Shown: piece by piece, positions 1-6,944 of the stretch | Layout of the letters: the number at the start of each line of letters is the position of its first letter | Numbering within the stretch: position 1 is the stretch's first letter | Notes under the pieces: model-generated | Databases searched by the model: none | Seen by the model: only the letters and a program-made list of their open reading frames with translations | Told to the model about the DNA's origin: nothing | Program-made: the position numbers and the translations under genes | Origin: an uncultured Collinsella sp. | GTDB lineage: Bacteria; Actinomycetota; Coriobacteriia; Coriobacteriales; Coriobacteriaceae | Reading direction: 5' to 3' | Assembly (NCBI GenBank): GCA_902493545.1 | Contig: CABUQI010000058.1 | Location: 1-8,081 of the forward strand | DNA length: 8,081 nt

Positions 1-452
1 GTCAGGGAGTCTGCACCGTCGTCGGTTTTAGGGACGACACGCCGCAGCCCATGCTACTGCTCGAGACCAAGCAGGGACATGCGCAGACGATCCTCATGTA
101 CCCCGTGGCGCAGGCCGACCGTTTGCACGCCGCCATCTCGCAGCAAGATGCCGAGCACCTGCTGAGCCACTATGACGAGCTGGAGTGCGACACCTTTACC
201 GAGCGCAACAGCTCACTTGAGGAGACACACTTTAAGCAGCAGCTCAAGCTGGGCGCGCCTGAGACGGTCCGCGTGGCAAAGACCATGATGCACCGCATTC
301 GCCAGGCCGAGGAAGCTGATAAAAAACCCAGCTCCTACTACATGCGCGTACTCAAGGAGGCCAAACGCCGCTCCATCGAGGAGTTCGCCGTGGCCCTGGG
401 TGTCACCGAGGAGGACGCCGAAGCCCGCCTAGCCCAAGCCGCCCTCAACTAA
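1..452 (+). CDS. CarD/CdnL-type transcription regulator (5' end outside window)
   Basis: This is the last 149 residues of a protein whose start lies before the window; the first complete codon is at position 3. The visible N-terminus (QGVCTVVGF) looks like the Tudor-like RNA-polymerase-interacting domain of CarD/TRCF proteins, where a Y-P-x-x-G-V-type strand opens the domain. It continues through roughly visible residues 1-55 (LLLETKQGH, ILMYPV). The rest is helical and charged, matching the C-terminal DNA-binding helical domain, and includes MMHRIRQAEE and EEFAVALGVTEEDAEARL. Known CarD proteins are about 160 residues, so probably only 10-15 residues are missing. CarD proteins bind the RNA polymerase beta subunit and stabilise open promoter complexes. 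An internal ATG at 51 is not the true start, because reading-frame homology continues upstream of it. A strong terminator follows. The family call is from motif recognition only. Confidence 0.8.
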   Translation, partial: QGVCTVVGFRDDTPQPMLLLETKQGHAQTILMYPVAQADRLHAAISQQDAEHLLSHYDELECDTFTERNSSLEETHFKQQLKLGAPETVRVAKTMMHRIRQAEEADKKPSSYYMRVLKEAKRRSIEEFAVALGVTEEDAEARLAQAALN

Positions 453-465
453 CCCATCCGCACCA

Positions 466-509
466 AGAACCGCCACAAAGGGGACAGGCACCTTTGTGGC
501 GGTTTTCTT
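466..509 (+). terminator. Rho-independent terminator after the CarD-like gene (repeat copy 1)
   Basis: The arms 468-481 and 491-504 form a perfect 14-bp stem around a 9-base loop (ggacaggca), followed by ttttctt. It begins 15 bases after the CarD-like stop codon. The core 473-499 is repeated exactly at 1183-1209, so this is one member of a repeated terminator-like element as well as a terminator. Confidence 0.85.
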
Positions 510-522
510 GTTCTAGTAGTAT
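494..522 (+). promoter_or_regulatory. possible promoter of the HD-domain gene
   Basis: A weak sigma-70-like pair, TTGTGG (494-499) and TAGTAT (517-522), is separated by 17 bases. It would start transcription near 529, about 30 bases before the ATG at 561. The -35 box overlaps the right arm of the upstream terminator. The match is modest. The main support is that the gene follows a strong terminator and needs its own promoter in the remaining 51 bases. Confidence 0.3.
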
Positions 523-560
523 TCAATCTTAGCGATACCCACGAGCACAAGGAGTCTCTT

Positions 561-1160
561 ATGGCAGAGCCGCTTACCGCCGGAATCACCCGCGACCGCG
601 CGTTTGAACTGCTTAACGAGCACAACAAAGACCCGTTCCACATCACCCATGGCGAGACGGTCGAGGGCACCATGCGCTACTTTGCGCGCGAGTTCGACCC
701 CGAGAACGAGGAGTTTTGGGGCATCGTCGGCCTGCTGCACGACTTGGATTGGGAGGAGCATGAGGACGACCCCATGAACCACACCATCTATGCTGCCGAG
801 ATTCTCGAGGGCGAAGGTGCGTCTCCCGAGCTCATTCGCGCCATCCAGACGCACACGTCCGACTTCAACACCTCGCTGCCCAAGCCCGAGCTGCAGATGG
901 AAAAGATCCTGTTTGCCTGCGATGAGCTCACCGGCCTGATCGGCGCTGCAGTCATCATGCGCCCGAGCAAGAGCGTTATGGACTTTACGACCAAGTCGCT
1001 CAAGAAGAAGTTCAAGGACAAACGCTTTGCCGCCGGCTGCTCGCGCGACGTGATTTCGCAGGGCGCCGAGATGTTGGGCTGGGAGCTCCCCGAGCTCTTT
1101 GACCGCACGATCGCGGCCATGCAGTCCTTCGCCCCCGACCGAGATACCTTCCAGGCCTAA
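561..1160 (+). CDS. HD-domain phosphohydrolase-like protein
   Basis: This is a 199-residue soluble protein. It carries the metal-binding pattern of the HD superfamily: His30, the His60-Asp61 pair in GLLHDLDW, then His74, His98 (IQTHTS) and Asp121 (FACDELTGLI). This spacing fits the HDIG/HD hydrolase fold, whose members hydrolyse nucleotides or other phosphate esters with bound metal ions. The substrate cannot be read from the sequence. The C-terminal part, from about residue 125, is helical and lysine-rich (SLKKKFKDKRF) and may be specific to this subfamily. The start is well supported: AAGGAG lies 7 bases upstream of ATG. It is a single-gene unit with a terminator hairpin on each side, and the two hairpins share 27 identical bases. 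There is no obvious functional link to its neighbours. HD fold: confident; function: unknown. Confidence 0.85.
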   Translation: MAEPLTAGITRDRAFELLNEHNKDPFHITHGETVEGTMRYFAREFDPENEEFWGIVGLLHDLDWEEHEDDPMNHTIYAAEILEGEGASPELIRAIQTHTSDFNTSLPKPELQMEKILFACDELTGLIGAAVIMRPSKSVMDFTTKSLKKKFKDKRFAAGCSRDVISQGAEMLGWELPELFDRTIAAMQSFAPDRDTFQA

Positions 1161-1179
1161 CCGTCAACGCCACCTAAAT

Positions 1180-1220
1180 CCACCACAAAGGGGACAGGCA
1201 CCTTTGTGGTGGTTTTTGTT
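1180..1220 (+). terminator. Rho-independent terminator after the HD gene (repeat copy 2)
   Basis: The arms 1180-1191 and 1201-1212 form a perfect 12-bp stem with the same 9-base loop as the hairpin at 466-509, followed by TTTTTGTTTG. It lies between the convergent HD gene and proA and ends 11 bases from the proA stop codon. On the minus strand the hairpin is followed only by atttagg, so it would terminate proA less efficiently. Confidence 0.85.
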
Positions 1221-1230
1221 TGCGCGGGCG

Positions 1231-2517
1231 TTAGGGGCGGACCTGGCCGGTGCCGCGGAGCTTGTATTTGTAGGTGGTGAGGGCCTCGGCGGCAAAGGGG
1301 CCACGGGCGTGGAGTTTTTGGGTCGAGATGCCGATCTCGGCGCCCAGGCCAAACTCGCCGCCGTCGGTGAAGCGCGTGCTGGCGTTGGCGTACACGGCCG
1401 AGGCATCGACCGCATCCAGGAAGCACTCGCAAGCATCCGTGTCCTCGGCAACGATGGCCTCGGAGTGCATCGTGCCGTAGCGGTTGATGTGTGCGATGGC
1501 CTCGTCCTCGTTTGCCACGACCTTCACGCTCATCTCGAGAGCCAGGTACTCGCGACCCCAGTCCTCCTCAGTCGCGGCGACGTAGTTGTCGCCCTCGGCA
1601 AGCCCAGCGTCGGCACATGCGGCGCACGTGGCCTCGTCGCCGTGAATGAGCACGCCGTGGTCGTGCAGCACGGCAACGACCGCCGGCAAAAACGAATCTG
1701 CCACGGCACGGTCGACCAGCAGCGACTCGGCGGCATTGCACACGCCTACGCGCTGGGTCTTGGCATTGACGATAATGTTGAGCGCCTTATCAAAGTCGGC
1801 GGATTCATGCACGTAGATGTGGCAGTTGCCCGTGCCCGTCTCGATCACCGGAACGAGCGACTCGCGCACGCAGCGCTGAATCAGGCCTGCACCGCCGCGC
1901 GGAATGAGCACGTCGACGATACCGCGGAGCTTCATGAGCTCGCCGGTGGCTTCGCGATCGGTGGACCCAATCATCGAGACGGCCTCGCGCGGGAAGCCCT
2001 TGGCCTCGAGCGCATCGGCCAGCAGCTCGGCGATCATGGCACACGAGTGATAGGCCAGCGAGCCGCCGCGCAGAATGCAGGCGTTGCCGGTACGGATGCA
2101 GATGCCTGCGGCGTCGGCCGTCACGTTGGGGCGCGCCTCGTAGACCATAGCGACCAGGCCCAGCGGCACACTCACACGGGTCAGGTCCACGCCGCTTGCA
2201 AGCACGCGGTGGTCGAGCACGCGGCCCACGGGATCGGGCAGCTCGGCAAGCTTTTCCAGGCCGGCGGCCATGCCCTCGACGCGCTCGGGCGTCAGCAGCA
2301 GGCGATCGAGCAGTCCGGCCGAGGTACCCGCATCGCGCGCGGCGGACATATCGAGCTCGTTAGCGGCGACGATGGAGTCGACACCGTTGCGCAGTGCTGC
2401 GGCCATGGCGCGCACGGCCTCCTGGCGCTGTTCATCGCTCGCCGTGGCAAGCGAGGCCGACGCTGCCTTGGCGGCAACGGCAAGATCGTGGACATACGTG
2501 GCTATATCGACCGACAT
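1231..2517 (-). CDS. proA: glutamate-5-semialdehyde dehydrogenase (gamma-glutamyl phosphate reductase)
   Basis: ProA reduces gamma-glutamyl phosphate with NADPH to glutamate-5-semialdehyde, the second step of proline synthesis from glutamate, in the cytoplasm. The 428-residue protein has the usual family length. The catalytic cysteine is Cys260 in QRVGVCNAAESLL. The ProA signature (V-x5-A-x2-H-I-x2-Y-G-T-M-H-S-E-x-I) spans residues 334-355. Other conserved blocks are VYEARPNVTADA (126-137), ILRGG (148-152), IPRGGAGLI (205-213), ETGTGNCH (226-233) and FGLGAEIGISTQ (389-400). The start is ATG at 2517. Upstream on the minus strand lie AAAGGG at 6 bases and AGGAG at 12 bases. The partner proB is on the same strand about 1.6 kb upstream, not adjacent, so proA is transcribed separately. 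It diverges from the peptidase gene across a 112-base gap. Confidence 0.97.
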   Translation of the reverse strand: MSVDIATYVHDLAVAAKAASASLATASDEQRQEAVRAMAAALRNGVDSIVAANELDMSAARDAGTSAGLLDRLLLTPERVEGMAAGLEKLAELPDPVGRVLDHRVLASGVDLTRVSVPLGLVAMVYEARPNVTADAAGICIRTGNACILRGGSLAYHSCAMIAELLADALEAKGFPREAVSMIGSTDREATGELMKLRGIVDVLIPRGGAGLIQRCVRESLVPVIETGTGNCHIYVHESADFDKALNIIVNAKTQRVGVCNAAESLLVDRAVADSFLPAVVAVLHDHGVLIHGDEATCAACADAGLAEGDNYVAATEEDWGREYLALEMSVKVVANEDEAIAHINRYGTMHSEAIVAEDTDACECFLDAVDASAVYANASTRFTDGGEFGLGAEIGISTQKLHARGPFAAEALTTYKYKLRGTGQVRP

Positions 2518-2560
2518 GGGCGGCCCTTTCTCCTAGAAGTTTGCAACCATGGTAGCCGAT

Positions 2561-2591
2561 TTGCGCATGGCCTCGCCCGCGGCGGTAGAAT
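2561..2591 (+). promoter_or_regulatory. possible promoter of the S33 hydrolase gene
   Basis: TTGCGC (2561-2566) and TAGAAT (2586-2591) are separated by 19 bases, longer than the ideal 17. Transcription would begin near 2598, about 32 bases before the ATG at 2630. If correct, it excludes the upstream in-frame ATG at 2549 as the start. It lies in the 112-base divergent region shared with proA. I found no convincing promoter for proA on the other strand. Confidence 0.35.
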
Positions 2592-2629
2592 TGGTCAACC
2601 CGAAACACCGCAACGTACGGAAGACTCAC

Positions 2630-4048
2630 ATGGCCCTCATCACTTCGTACCACGTCCCCGGCCTTTACGTCGAGGACCACAGCATCGACGTCCCCCTTGA
2701 CTGGCGCGGCCTGGAGCCGATGCTCCTGGCCGTCGGCAGTACCATGCGCCGCGGCGCCATGCCGGCACCCATCGCCGGCGCGCCCGAGAGCATCAAGCTC
2801 TTCTACCGCGTGGTTAGCGCGCCCGACCGCATCAACGACGATCTGCCGCTGCTCCTGTTTTTGCAGGGCGGCCCCGGCGGCGAGAGCCCACGTCCGCTGT
2901 CGCCCACAAGCGACGGCTGGATCGAGGAGGCCGTCAAGCACTTCCGCGTGGTCCTTCCCGACCAGCGCGGCACCGGACGCAGTAGCTGCGTGGACGGACG
3001 CACGATCAAGGCACTGGGTGATCGCGCAACGGCCGCCGGCGCCGATACAGCACGCTCGCAGGCGGACTTCCTCAAGCGCCACCTCGCCAGCTCCATCGTG
3101 CGCGATTTTGAGTACCTGCGCCTAGTGGGCTTTGGCGGCAAGCCGTGGGTCACGCTCGGCCAAAGCTACGGCGGTTTTTTGACGCTGAGCTACCTGTCGC
3201 TCTTCCCCGAGGGCGTGGCGGCGAGCTTTACCTGCGGCGGCATCCCCCACGTACCGGCGAGCGCAAGCGAGGTCTACGCGCACACCTTCCCGCGCATGGC
3301 CGCCAAGACGCAGCAGTATTATGACCGCTATCCCGCTGACGTCGAGCGCGTGGCAGCCCTGGCCGATGCGCTCGAGGCTCAGAAGCCCGTGCTGCCCGAC
3401 GGCTCGCCGATGACGGTCGAGCGCCTACAGCTCATGGGCAGCGACTTTGGCATGAAGCCGAGCTTTGAGCGCATGCATTGGACTATCGATCACGCTTTTG
3501 TTACTGGCGACGGTACGCTGAGCTGCGGCTCCTCGGTATCCGACAGCTTTTTGATGCGCGCCTTCGAGCGCACCAACACACGCACGAACCCGCTGTACTG
3601 GACACTGCAGGAGTTTATCTACGCCGACGGCGACACCATGCCCATTCGCTGGGCCGCAGCAGAGGAGAAGGCCCGTCGTGCCGAGTTCGACACACTCGCG
3701 CGCCCGCTCATGTTTACCGGCGAGGCCATGTTCCCGTGGATGTTCGAGCAGATGCCCGAGCTCAAGCCCTTCAAGCCCGCCATGGACCTGCTGATGGAAG
3801 ACACCAGCTGGGACAAGATCTACGACCCGCAGCGACTGGCGTGCAACGAGGTGCCCCTGCAGGCCGCGGTGTATTTCGACGACATGTACGTGGATTCGGG
3901 CCTGCAGCTTGATACGCTCAGCCGCGTGGGCAACTCGCATGCCTGGGTGACCAACGAGTTCGAGCACGACGGCCTGCACGGCAGCGTGGTATTCAAGCAC
4001 CTCTTCGACGAAGCCCTCAACCGCGGAGACCTGCGCCAGATCTTCTAG
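2630..4048 (+). CDS. alpha/beta hydrolase, S33 family, proline-iminopeptidase-like
   Basis: This is a 472-residue cytoplasmic alpha/beta hydrolase; no signal peptide is visible. Motifs in order are the oxyanion-hole block QGGPGG (79-84), DQRGTGRS (111-118), and the nucleophile elbow GQSYGG with Ser179. A C-terminal block, YFDDMYVD (415-422), likely supplies the catalytic aspartate, and NEFEHDGLH (442-450) the histidine. The GGPG, DQRGxGRS and GxSYGG combination is typical of proline iminopeptidases (MEROPS S33), which remove N-terminal proline from peptides. The length is greater than the roughly 300-residue small type and fits the larger actinobacterial type. Other aminopeptidase specificities are possible. 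The start at 2630 has GGAAG 6 bases upstream, and the protein there begins MALITSYHVPGLYV. The longer 499-residue reading from 2549 adds a low-quality N-terminus. Its position between proA and proB suggests a role in proline supply (inference). Confidence 0.85.
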   Translation: MALITSYHVPGLYVEDHSIDVPLDWRGLEPMLLAVGSTMRRGAMPAPIAGAPESIKLFYRVVSAPDRINDDLPLLLFLQGGPGGESPRPLSPTSDGWIEEAVKHFRVVLPDQRGTGRSSCVDGRTIKALGDRATAAGADTARSQADFLKRHLASSIVRDFEYLRLVGFGGKPWVTLGQSYGGFLTLSYLSLFPEGVAASFTCGGIPHVPASASEVYAHTFPRMAAKTQQYYDRYPADVERVAALADALEAQKPVLPDGSPMTVERLQLMGSDFGMKPSFERMHWTIDHAFVTGDGTLSCGSSVSDSFLMRAFERTNTRTNPLYWTLQEFIYADGDTMPIRWAAAEEKARRAEFDTLARPLMFTGEAMFPWMFEQMPELKPFKPAMDLLMEDTSWDKIYDPQRLACNEVPLQAAVYFDDMYVDSGLQLDTLSRVGNSHAWVTNEFEHDGLHGSVVFKHLFDEALNRGDLRQIF

Positions 4049-4049
4049 C

Positions 4050-4102
4050 AAAGGAGTGTCCCAAAGTGCCGGCACATAAGGAACGTCCCCAAGTGCCGGC
4101 AC
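4050..4102. repeat. two-unit imperfect tandem repeat with palindromic ends
   Basis: Unit 1 (4050-4075) and unit 2 (4078-4102) match at 22 of 25 aligned bases. Each ends in the perfect 10-bp palindrome GTGCCGGCAC, at 4066-4075 and 4093-4102. The two palindromes could also pair with each other across a 17-base loop. The units begin AAGGA(GT/AC)GTCCC. The repeat lies directly after the peptidase stop codon and before the shared terminator. It looks like a dispersed intergenic repeat element, but only this pair is in the window. Confidence 0.7.
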
Positions 4103-4105
4103 GAG

Positions 4106-4147
4106 AAAGACAGCGCTGCGGGAAACGATCCGCAGCGCTGTCTTTCT
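4106..4147. terminator. bidirectional terminator between the S33 hydrolase gene and proB
   Basis: The arms 4106-4121 and 4130-4145 form a perfect 16-bp GC-rich stem with an 8-base loop (gaaacgat). The aaaga/tcttt ends give U-rich 3' sides on both strands, with an extra tctttcttt on the plus strand. It lies between two convergent genes and its outer edge is only 2 bases from the proB stop codon. Confidence 0.9.
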
Positions 4148-5275
4148 TTATGCAAATACGATCAAGTTATCCCTGTGTATCGCCGGCTTCTCGGCCAGGT
4201 TAGCGAGCAGGCGGTTGCTGGCGATCTGGTCCTGGCGGCGGCCGGCAGCAAGCTCCAGCACGTCCGAATCGGCCTCGGCGATACCGCGGGCGACGACCAT
4301 ACCGCTCGGATCGCACACATCGAGCACATCGCCCTCGGCAAACTGGCCATCGACCTCGCGAATACCCACCGCAAGCAAGGAAGAACCACGGCTGACCAGC
4401 GCCTTCGCGGCACCGTCGTCAACCGTTACCGAGCCATGTGCCTTGTCACCCAGCGCGATCCACAACTTGCGGGGTGCGATGTCCAGACGCTCCGCCGGCG
4501 GATCGAACAGCGTGCCCACGCTCTCGCCGCGGGCGAGGCGCACGAGCGCATCGGGCTCCTCGCCCGAGCAAATCACGCTCTGAATGCCCGCCGTCATCAG
4601 GATGCGGCTCGCGCGAATCTTGGTAATCATGCCGCCCGTGCCCACCGATGTGGAAGAATCGCCCGCCGAGGCAATAATCTTGGCATCGATCTTATGCACG
4701 ACAGGAACAAACTCGGCCGTGGGGTCCTCATGCGGATTGGCAGTATAGAGGCCATCGATGTCCGAGAGCGTCACGCACAGATCGGCAGAAACCAGGCAGC
4801 TCACAAGCGCCGCCAGTGTGTCGTTGTCGCCGAACTTGATCTCATCGACGGTAACGGTATCGTTCTCGTTGACGACCGGCACCACGCCAAGCTCCACGAG
4901 GCGCAGCAGGGCGTCGCGCGCGTGCAGGTAGGACGTGCGGCGGGCCGTATCGTGGCGCGTGAGCAGCACGAGCGAGGTGAGCAGGTCGCGCGCATGGAAC
5001 TCCTCGTCGTAGGCCGACGAGATGATGCACTGACCAGCCGAGGCGCAGGCCTGCAGGCTCGGAAGGTCGCCGACCGGCTTGCGGTCGAAGCCCAACACGG
5101 GATAGCCACAGGCGATAGCGCCCGAGCTCACCACGACCAGACGCCAGCCGAGCTTGCGCAGCGCTGCGGCCTGATCGGCAAGTCCGCCGATAAAGGCGCG
5201 GTTGACCTTGCCATCGGCACCCACCACCGTGGACGAACCGATCTTTACCACCATCGTTTTATAAGAAGTCGTCAT
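4148..5275 (-). CDS. proB: glutamate 5-kinase
   Basis: ProB phosphorylates glutamate with ATP to gamma-glutamyl phosphate, the first and normally proline-inhibited step of proline synthesis. The 375-residue protein has the two-domain architecture of the bacterial enzyme. An amino-acid kinase domain (about 6-255) has the phosphate-binding VVKIGSS (9-15), VSSGAIA (49-55), NENDTV (136-141), FGDND (148-152), LSDIDGLYTANP (170-181) and GTGGMITKI (212-220). A C-terminal PUA domain covers about 275-365. The ATG at 5275 is preferred because only a few residues come before the kinase core. No good Shine-Dalgarno sequence precedes it, nor an internal ATG at codon 8. pncB ends 79 bases upstream on the same strand without a clear terminator, so co-transcription with pncB is likely. 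The gene is separated from proA by the opposite-strand peptidase gene. Confidence 0.97.
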   Translation of the reverse strand: MTTSYKTMVVKIGSSTVVGADGKVNRAFIGGLADQAAALRKLGWRLVVVSSGAIACGYPVLGFDRKPVGDLPSLQACASAGQCIISSAYDEEFHARDLLTSLVLLTRHDTARRTSYLHARDALLRLVELGVVPVVNENDTVTVDEIKFGDNDTLAALVSCLVSADLCVTLSDIDGLYTANPHEDPTAEFVPVVHKIDAKIIASAGDSSTSVGTGGMITKIRASRILMTAGIQSVICSGEEPDALVRLARGESVGTLFDPPAERLDIAPRKLWIALGDKAHGSVTVDDGAAKALVSRGSSLLAVGIREVDGQFAEGDVLDVCDPSGMVVARGIAEADSDVLELAAGRRQDQIASNRLLANLAEKPAIHRDNLIVFA

Positions 5276-5354
5276 ACGTCAAACCAATCAACTGTTCAGC
5301 GAACGGCCGAGTTGGCGGCCAAGGGAGCGTGACTCGCCCCTACCGCCCAAGGAA

Positions 5355-6860
5355 TTAGTGAGTCCAAGGAAAGGCAGAAGCCGCGGCCATGTTCTTGCGC
5401 ACGAGCTCGTCGCGCACCTGAGCCAGGCCCTGCTCCATGCCCACCACATAGGTCTGCGGGTACAGGAAGCGCTTGAAAGCTGCGTCCAGATGATCGAGCG
5501 CCCAAGCACAGCGCTCGCGCGCGTCCTGGATGCTCTCACGCGGAGCCACCGCACTGCCATCGCGCACGATCGGCACCAGCAGCTCGCGATACTCAAGTTC
5601 GGACACGTCGGTCACCAGGGCGGCATCATTCACGGCCACGAGGGTATTGCCGCGCGCGGTGCCCTCCCCCGCCAGATGGTCCTCGTCGTAGATCATGTCG
5701 CAGACCGGGCCGCCAAAGCCGTCGAAATAACGGCGCACGCGTTGCACACCCGGGATCGTGCGCTTGTAGGGCTGCTCGGAGAGCTTGACCACCGGCGTCC
5801 ATGGATCTGTCTCGCTCGCACGGCGGGCGGAAAGCTTGTACACGCCACCCAGCGCCGGCTGGTCATAGCAGGTCGCGAGCTTGGTACCCACGCCAAAACT
5901 GTCGATGGGCGCGCCCTGGTCGAGCAGCGACTGAATCGTGTACTCATCCAGATCGTTAGAAACCGAGATCCCCACATAGGGCAGGCCCTCGGCATCAAAA
6001 CGGCCGCGCACATACTTGGAGAGCTTGGCGAGGTCGCCGGAGTCGATGCGAATGGCCGACAGGCGCTCGCCCATCGCTTCCATCTCCTTGGCAACCGTAA
6101 TGGCATGTTCACAGCCCTCGCGCACGTCATAGGTGTCGATGAGCAGCGTACAATTCTTGGGGCTCGACTTGGCAAAGGCGCGGAAGGCCTCGAGCTCGGA
6201 ATCGAAGCTCATCACCCAGCTGTGCGCATGCGTGCCAAAGACGGGAATACCGTAACGGCGGCCGGCGAGTACATTGGACGTAGAGGAGCAGCCGGCAACG
6301 TAGCTCGCGCGCGCGACGGCCAGGCCGCCATCGGGACCCTGGGCTCGGCGCAGGCCAAACTCCGCCACAGGGCGACCGTCGGCGGCGAGCACCACGCGCG
6401 CCGTCTTGGTGGCGACAAGCGTCTGGAACCCGACGATGTTGAGCAGCGCCGTCTCGAGCAGCTGGCACTCCAGCGCGGGGCCGGTGACGCGCACCATGGG
6501 CTCGCGCGGAAAGACGAGCTCGCCTTCGGGAACGGCGTCGATGTTTACATGCGCACGAAAATCACGCAGGTAGTCGAGGAATCCAGGCTTAAACATCGCG
6601 CCGCCGGCAGGGGCCTGGAGCGAGGCGAGGTAGTCGATGTCCTCGGGCGTAAAGCGTAGATTCTCGACCAGCTCGGGCAGTTCGGCGGTGCCGCACATGA
6701 CGGCATAGGCGCTGCCAAAGGGATGGTCGCGGTAAAACGCGGTAAAACAACCCTGCTCATTGGCCTTGCCGCTCTCCCACAGGCCCTGGGCCATAGTGAG
6801 CTCGTACAGATCGGTGAGCATTGCAATGTCGGTGGGATGCGAGATGTCGGTCAAAGCCAT
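5355..6860 (-). CDS. pncB: nicotinate phosphoribosyltransferase
   Basis: This enzyme joins nicotinate to PRPP, with ATP hydrolysis, to form nicotinate mononucleotide in the Preiss-Handler branch of NAD salvage. The 501-residue protein fits the longer bacterial type. Recognisable blocks are LTDLYELTMAQGLW (15-28), TSNVLAGRRYGIPVFGTHAHSW (194-215) with the likely phosphorylated histidine at 213, and LIDTYDVREG (240-249). Others are IRIDSGDLAKLS (270-281), SNDLDEYTIQSL (301-312), FGVGTKLATC (322-331) and KLSEQPYKRTIPG (359-371). The start at 6860 has AAAGG 7 bases upstream. A longer in-frame reading from 6917 adds 19 residues that do not resemble the family, and it lacks comparable support. It sits between the coiled-coil membrane protein gene (84-base gap) and proB (79-base gap), all on the same strand, which suggests one transcript although the three functions differ. 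Confidence 0.95.
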   Translation of the reverse strand: MALTDISHPTDIAMLTDLYELTMAQGLWESGKANEQGCFTAFYRDHPFGSAYAVMCGTAELPELVENLRFTPEDIDYLASLQAPAGGAMFKPGFLDYLRDFRAHVNIDAVPEGELVFPREPMVRVTGPALECQLLETALLNIVGFQTLVATKTARVVLAADGRPVAEFGLRRAQGPDGGLAVARASYVAGCSSTSNVLAGRRYGIPVFGTHAHSWVMSFDSELEAFRAFAKSSPKNCTLLIDTYDVREGCEHAITVAKEMEAMGERLSAIRIDSGDLAKLSKYVRGRFDAEGLPYVGISVSNDLDEYTIQSLLDQGAPIDSFGVGTKLATCYDQPALGGVYKLSARRASETDPWTPVVKLSEQPYKRTIPGVQRVRRYFDGFGGPVCDMIYDEDHLAGEGTARGNTLVAVNDAALVTDVSELEYRELLVPIVRDGSAVAPRESIQDARERCAWALDHLDAAFKRFLYPQTYVVGMEQGLAQVRDELVRKNMAAASAFPWTH

Positions 6861-6944
6861 GGGGCGACCTTTCGGATGTGTGGTGCAGAATTTGAGGGTT
6901 GGACGAGAGCAGAGCATGCGGACATGACGCCCGATGCAAATCGG

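Noticed and set aside
2549..2629. Upstream in-frame ATG of the S33 hydrolase gene, giving 499 residues
   Set aside because: The added 27 residues have no family resemblance and contain the candidate -35 and -10 boxes, while the ATG at 2630 has a ribosome-binding site.
1099..2700. Plus-strand open reading frame of 533 codons across proA
   Set aside because: It is the antisense of proA, produced by high GC at third codon positions. Its translation is low-complexity and matches no family, while the proA frame has all catalytic motifs.
4051..4150. AAGGAG followed by GTG at 4066, resembling a small gene start after the peptidase
   Set aside because: The frame reads through both palindromic repeats and the terminator hairpin and then into antisense proB. 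It is best explained by the repeat sequence itself.
4175..5332. Plus-strand open reading frame of 385 codons across proB
   Set aside because: It is antisense to the full kinase and PUA domains of ProB and is rich in Arg, His and Ala, as expected of a shadow frame.
5276..5354. Possible terminator between pncB and proB (ggcgg/ccgcc arms)
   Set aside because: The stem is short with a large loop and no T run, so it does not support separating the two genes.
5358..6659. Plus-strand open reading frame of 433 codons across pncB
   Set aside because: It is a shadow of pncB, with no family resemblance and no ribosome-binding site of note.
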